Shown piece by piece: positions 21,835-31,737 of a stretch of 64,000 nt of DNA (position 1 is its first letter; each line of letters begins with the position of its first letter). The translations under genes and the position numbers were made by a program. Under the pieces are notes generated by a model that saw only the letters and a list, made by a program, of their open reading frames with translations, was not told where the DNA came from and searched no databases. This DNA is from Hemileia vastatrix (lineage: Eukaryota; Basidiomycota; Pucciniomycetes; Pucciniales; Zaghouaniaceae): assembly GCA_030280995.1 (NCBI GenBank), contig JASXTE010000011.1, forward strand, positions 8,253,501 to 8,317,500, given 5' to 3'.

Positions 21835-23011
21835 TGTCAGTATAGTATAGTATATAAGTATGATATAATAGTGTTATTTTATGGTCCTACTACTTATTAA
21901 TAAATGATTTAGTGATTAAACCTCAGGGGAAGACTAATAGAATAGTTATACTCAAATAAAACTCACAATACTTGGATTTAAATGCGTGCTAGTGGTGGAA
22001 AATAGGAGAATAAAATATAGTTATAGCTTTTATAAAGATAATATCAATTTATAAGGGCTTTATAATATATTTCTGAATGCTAATAATTGTATTTTAGTGT
22101 TTGTTTGAAGTGTAGTAATTGAATGATGATAATAAACCGTCAAAATCCCTTCTTACTTATACCCAAATCCACTGGAGTGCACAGACCTTCAATCCAGATG
22201 ATGTCACTGCTATCCCCGGAAATTACAGCACTTTGAGGGCCCATCACATCCCCATGGCGTCCACTTAAAGCAGTTTCAACACCCAGACCTCCAGTAAGGA
22301 CCCTCCATCACTATTAATAATAACACAGAGTCATACCATAAATAGAAAACCCAGATAAAAGCGGATACCATAAAGAAACAGGTAAAATAAATGATCAAAA
22401 AGAGATTTAATGAAACTAAAAGCATATAAAGGAAAAAAATAAAATGTCCAAGCCCCCAATAACATCCCCAAGCATCCACATTAACCCAAAAACATCTTTC
22501 CAACCCATAAATCTGTGAATAACCATCCAAGGAAGTAATTTTAGTTGTCCAAACTGGGTGTATGCGCATGATATAGGTGTCTATGCTTCTGTAGGCGTTG
22601 TGAGTCCACTGATTTCGTCCATATGACCTAAAATAAGCAGAAAAACAAAGGTTATAGGCTATTAAGGGGCTAAAACCCACTTATATACCTAAATATACAT
22701 AATATACTGCATATTTCACTGAATATGAGATTTATGTATACATATAAGCTTATGTATGTCAATAATTACTTCATATCACTTAAGATAAGTATATTATGAC
22801 TCCATTAACACCTTAATAAGTACTATTAGGCCATGGATAAGCTATTTAAACTATTATACATTATATAATAGAATAATAATTATATGTATATATAATAAAA
22901 TAATATATATTATTATTTTAACCTTATTTTTAAGATATAAGCTTAATCTAGTTAAGGTTATCTTATTTTAAGCATAAGAAATACTCAGTCCTAAGGATAT
23001 TTAGGCTGACA
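21835..23011 (+). mobile_element. Solo LTR of family F in B2 pol
   Basis: A 1177-bp insertion begins TGTCAGTATAG and ends AGGCTGACA. It is flanked by the 5-bp duplication AGGTG (21830-21834 and 23012-23016). Removing it restores the pol reading PMTRWVAFIQHFS seen in A+ and A-. It contains no gene, PBS or second LTR, so a solo LTR is the best call; a small non-autonomous element is the alternative. The 5-bp TSD differs from the 4-bp TSDs of A and B1. Confidence 0.85.
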
Positions 23012-24725
23012 AGGTGGGTGGCATTTATTCAACATTTTTCTTTTGACCTGGTACACAAACCAGGCAAAACTTTTACAATGCCTGATTGATTATCAAGGAG
23101 GCCACCTACAGAGGAAGATTCTGAGGCTGAAGAGTTTAATGAAGATGTTCCTAGGGCCAGCACAAAGGGGGCTGAAGATTTTTCTGACCTCCCCCAAGAG
23201 TCTAAACTGGCTGGATCTGATCTTGATTCTGGTGATCAGGATGTTTTTGTTGATGAAGATGGAGTTGTTGTTTGGGACAGCTCAAATTTAGAAAATGGTG
23301 TTTTTGTTAGTGAAATGGATTCTCACAAGGTTCAGTGAAAAGAGAAGGATGTGCCAAAATTTAAGGATTGGTATCCTGGTTGGGCTGGTCAATTGTCTCA
23401 TGTTCACACTGTTGATTTTGATGACAGACTTGTACCCTTGGATGTTGTTTTGTTGGATTTTAAAGATGAGACCTGGGGTCAGTCTGGGTCTTATTTTATT
23501 ATGGTGGAATATCTGTTGACCTTGGAGAGACCAGATAGTTGTGATGATGATACTTGCGTGGCAATCAAGAAGAAGAGTCCTGGATTTTATGTGTCACGAA
23601 GAAGGTTGATGAGGAGGAGACATCCTAATCCTCAAGTTGTGGCGACTCAGAAGAAGGGTCAAGAAGTTGTGTTGAAGTCTTTGCATGAAGACCTTGGTCA
23701 TAGAGGCTTTGGGGAGACTTATAGAAGAGTAGCAGACAGATTTTGGTGGCCTGGTATGAAGTTGTCTGTGCAGGGTTGGGTTCAATCTTGTGAAGAATTT
23801 CAAAGAAGAAGTCACTTGAAACCTAAAGAGGTTGGCCGTGCTACTGGTGAAACAACTGTTTTTGGTAGAGTCAGTCTGGATGCTGTCCATATTAAAGAGG
23901 GCAGGTATAAATAATTAATTTTTGCCAGGGATCATTTGTCTGGTTGTGTTGAGGCAGTGCCTCTGGTTAATTTGACTGCCAAGAATGTGGCAGAGTTTTT
24001 GAAGAAGGAGTGGATTTTTAGGTATGGGTTGATGAAGTTGGTGACTGTTGATGGCGGGCCAGAGTTTGGTGCCAAATTTAAAGAAGCTGTGGCTAGTGTT
24101 GGTTCCAAAGTTAGAGTGGCTACACCTTATTATCCTGAAGCTGAAGGAATGGTTGAGAGAGGCCATCAAGTTATCAAGAATGCTTTGGTAAAGCTGTGTG
24201 GGGATAGTGCTGAAATGTGGAGGCATTATTTACCCTTGGTGTTATTTGCTGATAGGGTCACTGGGAATACAACGACTGGCTATTTTCCTTATGAGTTAAT
24301 TTTTGGTCAGAAAGATTTTTTACCAGTGGTCTTGGAATTGATTGGGATGAGGTGCACTCAACAGAAGAATTGCTCTGTGCCAGGATGCAACAGTTGGAAT
24401 GTAGAGAGGAATGTAAAGAGAAGCCATAATCTAGAATGATGAAGATTAGGAATCAATAAGTCATATACTGGGACAAGAAGTTGGCTCATAGAATCAGGAA
24501 TCCCCTGAAACCTGGTTGTTTGGTTTTGGTTTATAATAGAAGTTTGGAGAGTCAGCAGGGAAAATTTTTGCTGAAAGATGGAATGGACCTTACAGAGTCA
24601 GATCTCAGGTGTCTGGAGATTCTTATGTTTTGGAAGAGTTGGATGGTGCAGTCTTAAAGAAGAGAGTGTCTGCAGATCAGGTGAAGAGGTTTTATCCCAG
24701 AGGCACTAGAAATGAAGAAGATTGA
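23012..24725 (+). pseudogene. pol: B2 pol, second part: RNase H tether and integrase, decayed
   Basis: It resumes at RWVAFIQHFSFDLVHKPG and runs through the acidic linker into integrase. The HHCC zinc domain shows LHEDLGHR, but the second cysteine of the CxxC pair is lost (CEEFQRRS). The catalytic core reads VSLDAVHIKEG, TVDGGPEFG and GMVERGHQ, so all three D, D and E residues are present. Stops lie near 23084, 23335 and 23912, and a frame change occurs near 24330. The end reads FYPRGTRNEED and stops at 24723-24725. Integrase would insert the cDNA; this copy is dead. Confidence 0.85.
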
Positions 24726-25976
24726 CTCCACAATGAGGATAAACTATGGAACGTTATTTAAATTTTGGAATTTTTGGTGTTTCAGAGCAACTTTTGTGTT
24801 GGAAACTTTTTGTTAGAAGGTACCCATGGGTGGAGCTTCTAGATTTGATGTTGGAAAGTGTAGGGGTAACTGATGGGCTGGCTGCTCTTCAGAACAGTTA
24901 CCCCAGATTGTCTGTTTCCAACCCTTTCTCTTAATTTTGTTGAACCCTAGTATTTTTTTCTTTTCAGAGGTTTTAGTCCTCTATGACTTTAAACTGGAAT
25001 TTCCTTTGGTTTTCAAGTGCTGGACTCTTCACTCTTATTGGTTTTGGTTTATTGTGTTGGATGTTGTGTTTTTTTAGAAGGTACCCAGGGGGGGCTTCTA
25101 GATTTTATTTTGGCAAGTGTGGGGTAACTGATGAGCTGGCTGCTCTGTAGAACAGTTACCCCAGAATGTCTGTCTCAAGTCTTTTGTTTGTTCTAGTTGA
25201 ATTCTTGTTCTGTTGTTTATTATTCAGGTTTCAAGTCCACTATGACTTTAAACTGGTTTGGGATTGGCTTATTTATCTTTGGTTTTTTTGGGTTGGTGGT
25301 GGATCACTGGTGGTCTCCCATCATTTTTACTTATTAGAGGGAGCCCACCCAGTGATCATTTCTATGGACTGGACTTTCTCTTACTGGACCTTCTCTTAAT
25401 CTGGACCATCCATGGAGCTGGACTTTATTTGATTTTTAGTTATGATTTAGCTAGATAGTAGTTTCAGATTATTTTCTTTTTTCTCTTTTTTTATTTTAAT
25501 TTTTTTATGGGGGTTGTTAAAATTATATAATAAAAAATATAGGTTGTTACCACATCAGGGTCACCTGGATGTGGGCAAGCATTGGTGAGGAAAGGCTCAT
25601 CAATTGGCCGGGAAATGATATTTTATCATTTTATTTTATTTTATTTTTATTTTTATTAATGTCATTTTTTATTTTTTATTCTCATTATTACCCTTAATTT
25701 ATGTTTCCTATTTCAAATAATTTAAATTATTTAAGGTGTATCCACATCAAGGTGCACTTGGATGTGGGCAAGGTATCAGGGGATCAGCTCATCAATCAGC
25801 TGGGGGATACCATTTGTATTATTTTTTATCTTTTATTTTATTTCTTTTATTTTTATTTTATTTATCAATTTTTAATTTTAGTATGTTAGTAGACTTTAAA
25901 GAAAAAAAATCAGAATTTATAGCTATTAATTTTTATTATTTAATTAATATCATGTTTTTAATCTTTTTGCAGGAGC
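24726..25976 (+). repeat. B2 structured 3' region
   Basis: No sense gene is present. It holds the conserved hairpins in the family order: short motifs near 24726, 24970 and 25232; HP2 at 24863-24904 and 25121-25162; HP3 at 25302-25358; HP4 at 25550-25574 and 25742-25767; and HP5 at 25772-25811. AT-rich low-complexity DNA fills 25460-25720 and 25810-25960. Confidence 0.7.
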
Positions 25977-27108
25977 TCATTGTCTGGATGATGAAGTTTC
26001 TGGAGGCTGGTCTGGATTATGATGTTGTTTTTGTTTTTTGTTGGGGTTGTGGGAAGCACTGTGTTCTTTGAAGTGCACCCTGCTGGAGAGATTATATGGA
26101 TTATAATGGGAAGGAATGGGTTTGGATGGAAGTTCAGAAGAGGAAGAAGAAGAGGCAGGAATGGTTTGTTGGAAGGTGTGCTTAATGATCCCAGACATCT
26201 TCCAGTGGTCATCCAATGGTTGTTTCCTCAAGATTTTCTCAAAGTCATTTAAAGGTCCATGGAGGGAAAAGGCTTTCAGCATGTTTGAACACATGGTGCT
26301 GAGGTGTTGTTTCATGTCTCCACAATCCAGGGTCAAAGAAGTTTCTAGAGGTTGGCCAACTATAATAGTAGATTCAGGAGGAGGGGTGCCAACTAGACAA
26401 GAAGAATTGGATCAGTAATTATTTTTGTTGAAGAAATTGGATGAATTAATGTGGTACTTAGAGATTGGAAGCTCATCAAATTTGTAAGTGGCCAGAATTT
26501 GCGCTTCTGAAGATTTTGGAATGGTGATAGTAGGTGGATCAATCAGTGAAAGATATGGATTCTCTTTGTCTTCATCTAAAAGGTTTTGAGAAGGTGAAAT
26601 AGGAGGCTGATGTTCCTGGGGCCTAGTTGGAGTAGCAGGCCTGTTTTTTCTGTTATTAATATTTCTGCTTGATTAAGTTGGATGGGGTTCTGGTGATGGA
26701 ATACCAGGGTTGTTATAAGATGGGTCAGGAGAGGGTGATCTGGAAGAAGATTGATCTCTTCTGGATGAAGCTTTTGAAGGAATGGAACTGTCAAAAGAAT
26801 AGTTGGCTGATAGAGGAAATGTGTAGTTTCGTTGCCTTAACTGGTGGCAAAGTTTTTGTTTTGGTGCAGTGTTGGGTGCTCTGGTGTTTTCCTGGGGTCC
26901 TCTGGAAGGTCTCCTAGAAGTTTCGGAAATTTTGGAGTTTTTGGACCTTAGAAAGGTTGTCTTCATTTCTTTGGTAGCAGTGGGAGGTGGCTGCGTGGAG
27001 TTGCTTTTGTTGATTGGAGGAATTTGGCTGTTTTCTGGTTGTTTTTGGAGGTTTTGAGCCTGATTTTCACTGTCTGGTGAGGTGGGCGGCCTGCCCAACG
27101 TCGGCCGG
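25977..27108 (-). pseudogene. B2 antisense accessory ORF, truncated and broken
   Basis: On the minus strand one frame runs from 27108, where element E cuts it, to a stop at 25977. It is interrupted only by TAA (26675-26673) and TGA (26414-26412). The product is rich in Ser, Pro and Asn (for example SSSRSPSPDPSYNNPG). The C-terminal part is less biased and has an amphipathic look (MKQHLSTMCSNMLKAFSLHG, then LNDFEKILRK). It occupies the same place as the antisense genes of A+ and E. The N-terminus, where the others carry a cysteine cluster, lies on the far side of E. The function is unknown; the two stops could also lie in unrecognised introns. Confidence 0.5.
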
Positions 27109-28323
27109 TGTGGTACGCACCTCACAGGTAGCATAATTTTAGACCAATCAGCGTGCGTAGTCCAGGAAGGTCAAAGGGAGTTAGTGCAGTAGGTAGTGCT
27201 AAAATATAATATGTATTTGTGTGTTTCAAAGAACAAAGGAAATGGAAGAGTGGAAAATGATTAAGGGTTGGTGCACTCAGATTTTTCAGCAAGATGTGCC
27301 GCACAATGGGAAATTGTGTGTTATTGATTTAGGACTGTAAAGAGCTAAAAAATATGGATTTGGACTCTTCAATAACTATGTGTTACAGATTAAGGAAGGA
27401 TTTATGGCTTAAGGACGACTCAAGTGCATAGTATACTGCACCGCGGATAGTTGGGTAAACTTACTGAAACAGGTAATAAAGGAGGCTAACTAGTTAAGTG
27501 AATCGTCAGAACTATGAGCTTAGTATTAAAGAAAGGAGAGTGGGGACTCAATCACAAAAATACCCAAGAGTCAAGGTGACTAGGATCAGCGTTAGAATGG
27601 GTCAAACCTGAAAGTAGTGCTGAAACATAAAAAAGGTATAGTCAAAAGCGCATATGTGGAGTATGAGTGAAACAAGTTAATACTAGTGTTAGTAATCATA
27701 GGGTATGTTTTAGGCGCTTTAGTTGCTACAAGCAGTGTACTTAGTTTACTAATAGATTAGTTATTGTTTTACTAATGTGGCACTAAAGCCAGCGCTGGAG
27801 ATCCACTAGGGAACTGTGTCTTGAGTACTGGAAAAATATAAAAGGAGGACTATTTGATAGAGATAGGGGAGTCTTTTTGTAAGTAGAATATAAGAGGAAT
27901 AGAATAAGTGAATTAGAGATATTTTTCTGAGTCTTTTATCATTCGCGTTTCTGTGTGGGTATTTCATATAGTATAGTGAAAAGAGCGCAACATAGAAAGA
28001 ATATATAGATTTAGTAGGATTGACTATTATTAGAGTTATTTAATTGCTATAATAAGGCATATTCAAAGAGAGCGCTTCAAGAGAGAGTAGCTGTGGATAT
28101 TAGTACTTGTTAAGAATATAAATATCCAGATATTAATACTTTTTTTTCCTGATCTCTAAAACTCATCTCTCAACTTATAAATTTTCTAATCAAATGTTAG
28201 TGTTACACATTATTGCGTTGTATTTAAAAATAAGAGTGGAAGGCGCTTCTTTTTAGAAATTGAAGAAGAGAACCAACCAATCTTGCATTGTGTCTACTGC
28301 TTAGTACTTTAGAACAGTCTACA
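27109..28323 (+). repeat. 5' LTR of E
   Basis: A 1215-bp LTR starting TGTGGTACGCACC and ending ACAGTCTACA. Its first 490 bp match the interrupted 3' LTR. Confidence 0.85.
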
Positions 28324-28325
28324 AT

Positions 28326-28343
28326 TGGTGTCCCAACAGTGGC
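28326..28343 (+). promoter_or_regulatory. Primer binding site of E
   Basis: TGGTGTCCCAACAGTGGC, two bases after the LTR. It differs from the A and B PBS, so E probably uses another tRNA primer. Confidence 0.65.
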
Positions 28344-28468
28344 ATAATTGTAACTAGTATTTTTTAATTAGATTGTTTGGTTTTTCAGGGTTTCATCAAG
28401 AGGACGTAATCAAGCCGGCGCTTCAGCGGAAGAGTTGTAGGGTCTACAACAAGTGGATCCATAGCCGT

Positions 28469-29566
28469 TGTGGTAGCCTAAAGTTTAGTACGGCACCTAA
28501 ATATGTAAATGGAGTTATTACGGCGTGCAAGATTGGCGTTATTATTTTTTATAAAAAGGGTTTTATTTAATTTCTTGGAGTTTAAAATATGAAGAAATTG
28601 GTCACGAGCGAATGCCTACACAAATACAATTTATTTTACAGAGAAAACTTATTTTTACGGTCTGAAAAATTTATAAGTATCAAGTCAAGTCACTCAAGAA
28701 CCTTGGGAAATTTTCCCAGAATTTTTACTATTTTTTTTATATTTTTAAATGAATTTTAAAGTTTTATAGAAATATTTACATTTTCAAAAATTACTTAACT
28801 TTGATGAATTTTCACGGGGTAACTAGAGCTGCGCAGACTACGAAAATTAGTTTGGTATGTAAAGGGGAAGTAGCTCTATTATGTGTAATTTTTCTAGATT
28901 TTTTATTATGGTTTTAAGGTTCTAAATTGAGTCCGGAAGTCCGGACGGACTCTGTACGGACTCCGTACGGGCTCCGGATTGACTCTGGAAGAGCTCTGGA
29001 GGGGAAAACTTAGGCACGTGACTAGGAATACTTAAGCGCTTCTCAAACTCGAAATTTAGAGGGGGGACACAACATACAGCTTAATCTTTTACCACCACGG
29101 TCTCATTTTTTATTACTCAACAAATTAAATAAATTGTAATACCCTTATAACTTTATATTTTATATATAACATTTTAGAAATACTACTCAACAATTTAAAT
29201 CACACTTCATACAGGGTATCTTTAGAAAGGTCTTCACCACTGGGACTTGATTATTGCTGTCTCATAAAAATTCAAATTATTATAAAAACATAAAAGTCAA
29301 TCTTTTCATATCTTTCACTGGTACACCTTAATTGTTGTTATCAGTATTTCTTTATCAACAGCCACTTTCTTTAAATCTCAATAAGCATTAATTATTTTAG
29401 AGTTTCATTATTTTCATCAATCAGATCCAAGTATATTGGTTAGCTTAGTGATTTAGAATTCCAATTTTGTTATTTTTATTGGAAGGACGGGGTTTTCGGC
29501 TAAATCCACATATCTCCTCCGGATTCTGCTTACAGCAAGGCGACTGTAAGAGTTTACCTTACCATA
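28469..29566 (+). repeat. 5' LTR of A+
   Basis: Starts TGTGGTAGCC and ends TTACCTTACCATA. It includes an 11-bp tandem repeat (CGTACGGACTC) near 28950-28975 with fewer units than the 3' LTR. Confidence 0.9.
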
Positions 29567-29568
29567 GT

Positions 29569-29585
29569 TGGCGCCCGACGTGGGG
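29569..29585 (+). promoter_or_regulatory. Primer binding site of A+
   Basis: TGGCGCCCGACGTGGGG, two bases after the LTR. It resembles the complement of a tRNA-Lys 3' end. Confidence 0.7.
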
Positions 29586-29740
29586 TTCGAAATCTCTAGC
29601 TTTTTCTAGGACTTACTTGGATCTAGGACTTTCTTAGCCTGCAAGAGGCTTATTCTCTGGAACTCAAATTGGATTTTTGTTATTGGCCTGCAAGAGGCTT
29701 GTTATTTTAACGGTTGTTAACGCTTTTCTTATGTTTTGGG

Positions 29741-30922
29741 ATGTCTTCTACTAGTGGAACTGCTGTGTTGGCTTCTGGTGTACCTGTTAGGGCATCAGTA
29801 AGGATTGTATCTTGGGTTGGGCCCAAGTTTTCTGGAGATGATTTAGAAGGATTTTTACATAGGTATGAAACTGCAGCTGCGATTGATGGTGCTTTACCTT
29901 TGGATATGGTGAAGCAGATTAGGTTCTTTATTTTGGACAGAGAGGTGGAAAAGGAGGTTATTTCTATGGATGGTTATAAAGATCAAGATTGGAGAAAGCT
30001 CAAGATGGAAATGGAAAAAAGGTGGCCAAAAGTTTATTCATTGGAGGATCTAAAGGATATAGCTAGGAAATGGGAATCAAAAGGTGGTGTAACATCTCTG
30101 CATCAGTATCATCAGTTTATGGTTGAATTTCAGGTGGTTCTGGATTATTTGTTGGAGTATGAAATTTTATTTCATGATAATGCATCAAAGTATATTTTTT
30201 GGGATGCTATGGGGGAAAAGGTTAAGAAATATGTTTTGATGGTGCTTATTAATGCGAATTTAATGAAGGATCTTCCCGATGGAGAAACTAGGATTCCTGG
30301 TATGGAGGTGCTAAAGAAGGTTATTTTGGAACATCTGGATACTCATAACTCTGTTGATTTGGACTCTGGAGAAGACACTGAGGTCGCTCAAGAGATAGAA
30401 GAGGATGGTTTAAAAGAACTAGTTTCTGATGAAATTTTGGATTCAGCCATTCCTGAAGATTTTGTCCAGCCTGAAGATATTATTTTTGTTGACTCTTCTG
30501 TTTGGAAAGAAGAGATTTTTGAAGATGAAGATATTGTTGTCATTAATGACAAAATTTTGGATGATGGGGATAATTTTGTGTTGAATGATTTGGAATCGGA
30601 TTTAGAGGATTTTTCGCCTGAGTTTTTGTCTTCAGAAGCAGAGACTGTCTGCAATGAAGATATGGATATGGTGGATTTGTTACAATCTCAGGGAGAGATT
30701 GTTAAGGAGGATATAGTTTTCCCTGCACTAATAAAGAGTGTAGTGGTATTTGATAATAGAGTGCATAAATTGGATGCACTCATATTTTGGAAAAGGGTTG
30801 TTTATTTTTTATGTCCAATGGTAGGACAAATTATGGGGGTTTATTTTTGGGTTTTATGGAATCGGTGGATAAGCCCTTGGGGCAAAATTATGGATTATCT
30901 CCAGGGGATATCAAGAATTTAA
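29741..30922 (+). CDS. gag: A+ Gag with acidic C-terminal tail
   Basis: An intact 393-residue frame. I chose the ATG at 29741 because its product (MSSTSGTAVLASG) matches the N-terminus of the A- Gag; an in-frame ATG lies nine codons upstream. Residues about 25-210 form the family capsid: VRIVSWVGPKF, LDMVKQIRFF, REVEKEV, ESKGGVTSLHQ, DLPDGETRIPGM. Residues about 215-340 are very rich in Glu and Asp, and the C-terminus is hydrophobic. There is no zinc knuckle and no protease, although the LTRs and pol are of the same family as A-, which has both. Capsid assembly is expected from the family; what replaces nucleocapsid and protease is unknown. A CCTC-N6-GAGG hairpin motif follows the stop. Confidence 0.85.
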   Translation: MSSTSGTAVLASGVPVRASVRIVSWVGPKFSGDDLEGFLHRYETAAAIDGALPLDMVKQIRFFILDREVEKEVISMDGYKDQDWRKLKMEMEKRWPKVYSLEDLKDIARKWESKGGVTSLHQYHQFMVEFQVVLDYLLEYEILFHDNASKYIFWDAMGEKVKKYVLMVLINANLMKDLPDGETRIPGMEVLKKVILEHLDTHNSVDLDSGEDTEVAQEIEEDGLKELVSDEILDSAIPEDFVQPEDIIFVDSSVWKEEIFEDEDIVVINDKILDDGDNFVLNDLESDLEDFSPEFLSSEAETVCNEDMDMVDLLQSQGEIVKEDIVFPALIKSVVVFDNRVHKLDALIFWKRVVYFLCPMVGQIMGVYFWVLWNRWISPWGKIMDYLQGISRI

Positions 30923-31036
30923 TTCCTCTGAAAGGAGGATAAACTACCTAAACTCGGCTGAATTTTTTTTTTTTTTTTTTTTTTTATCGTTATGTCTTCA
31001 ATTTATTCAGGATTCAAATTATTATGGATGCCCTCA

Positions 31037-31043
31037 TTTTTTG
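31037..31043 (+). promoter_or_regulatory. Slippery heptamer TTTTTTG in A+
   Basis: The same heptamer and context (CCTCATTTTTTGGGGTAG) as at the A- gag-pro/pol junction, but here the upstream gag-pro frame has been replaced, so it is probably a relic. Confidence 0.5.
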
Positions 31044-31305
31044 GGGTAGCAGGGGCTGATTGCTCAAATGTTGTAATCTCTCCTCAGGATGAGATCCCGG
31101 ATTGCAATAGGTCAGCTCACTTGGAGATAATTCAAGTGGATTCTCAATTATTTTCTGTTAATATTACTTTGGAGTGCAAATACGTTTTGGACTTTTCTAT
31201 ATGTTTATTGGATTTACCCTGTTTTTCTATTAAATTTAAAAATGGTAAAAAAGGAAAAATGGGCCAAATTAGGTTGGATAAAAATTGGAAGGGTAAGTTT
31301 TATGA

Positions 31306-31737
31306 CCTCCAGCAAGAGGTTAAACTGCAAAAACCTTATCAAAATACAATTAAAAATCTTGGTATAATTAAAACACAAAAAAATAATTTTTGTGAAAATT
31401 CAATTCCGGACCTCCAGCAAGAGGTTAAACTGCAATTATCTCCTTCTATTACGGACCTCCAGCAAGAGGGTAAACTGCGAAAATCTTATCAAAATCCGAT
31501 AAAAAATCTCAGTATAATTAAAACACAAAAAAATAATTTTTGTGAAAATTCAATTCCTGACCTCCAGCAAGAGGTTAAACTGCAATTATCTCCTTCTATT
31601 ACGGACCTCCAGCAAGAGGGTAAACTGCGAAAATCTTATCTAAATCCGATTAAAAATCTCAGTATAATTAAAACACAAAAAAATAATTTTTGTGAAAATT
31701 CAATTCCGGTTCTCCAGCAAGAGGTTAAACTGCCAAC
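31306..31737 (+). repeat. In-frame 150-bp (50-residue) tandem repeats in A+ pol
   Basis: Units begin CCTCCAGCAAGAGGTTAAAC at 31411 and 31561, exactly 150 bp apart. A shorter first unit starts at 31306 and lacks about 45 bp. Each full unit contains two hairpin motifs. A- carries fewer units at about 57440-57730. Confidence 0.85.

Larger units (their letters stand above)
15840..27108 (+). mobile_element. Element B2: Ty3/gypsy retrotransposon, 3' end lost to element E
   Basis: It has a 5' LTR, PBS, gag-pro, pol and a long hairpin-rich 3' region, all on the plus strand. A solo LTR (21835-23011) splits pol. Element E is inserted at 27109 inside the antisense frame, so the 3' LTR of B2 would lie beyond the window. 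Many stops and frameshifts make it inactive. It is the second-oldest layer of the nest. Confidence 0.85.

Noticed and set aside
22276..22680. 134-codon minus-strand ORF in the solo LTR
   Set aside because: It lies entirely inside a TSD-flanked LTR, has a hydrophobic low-complexity product and no matching family.
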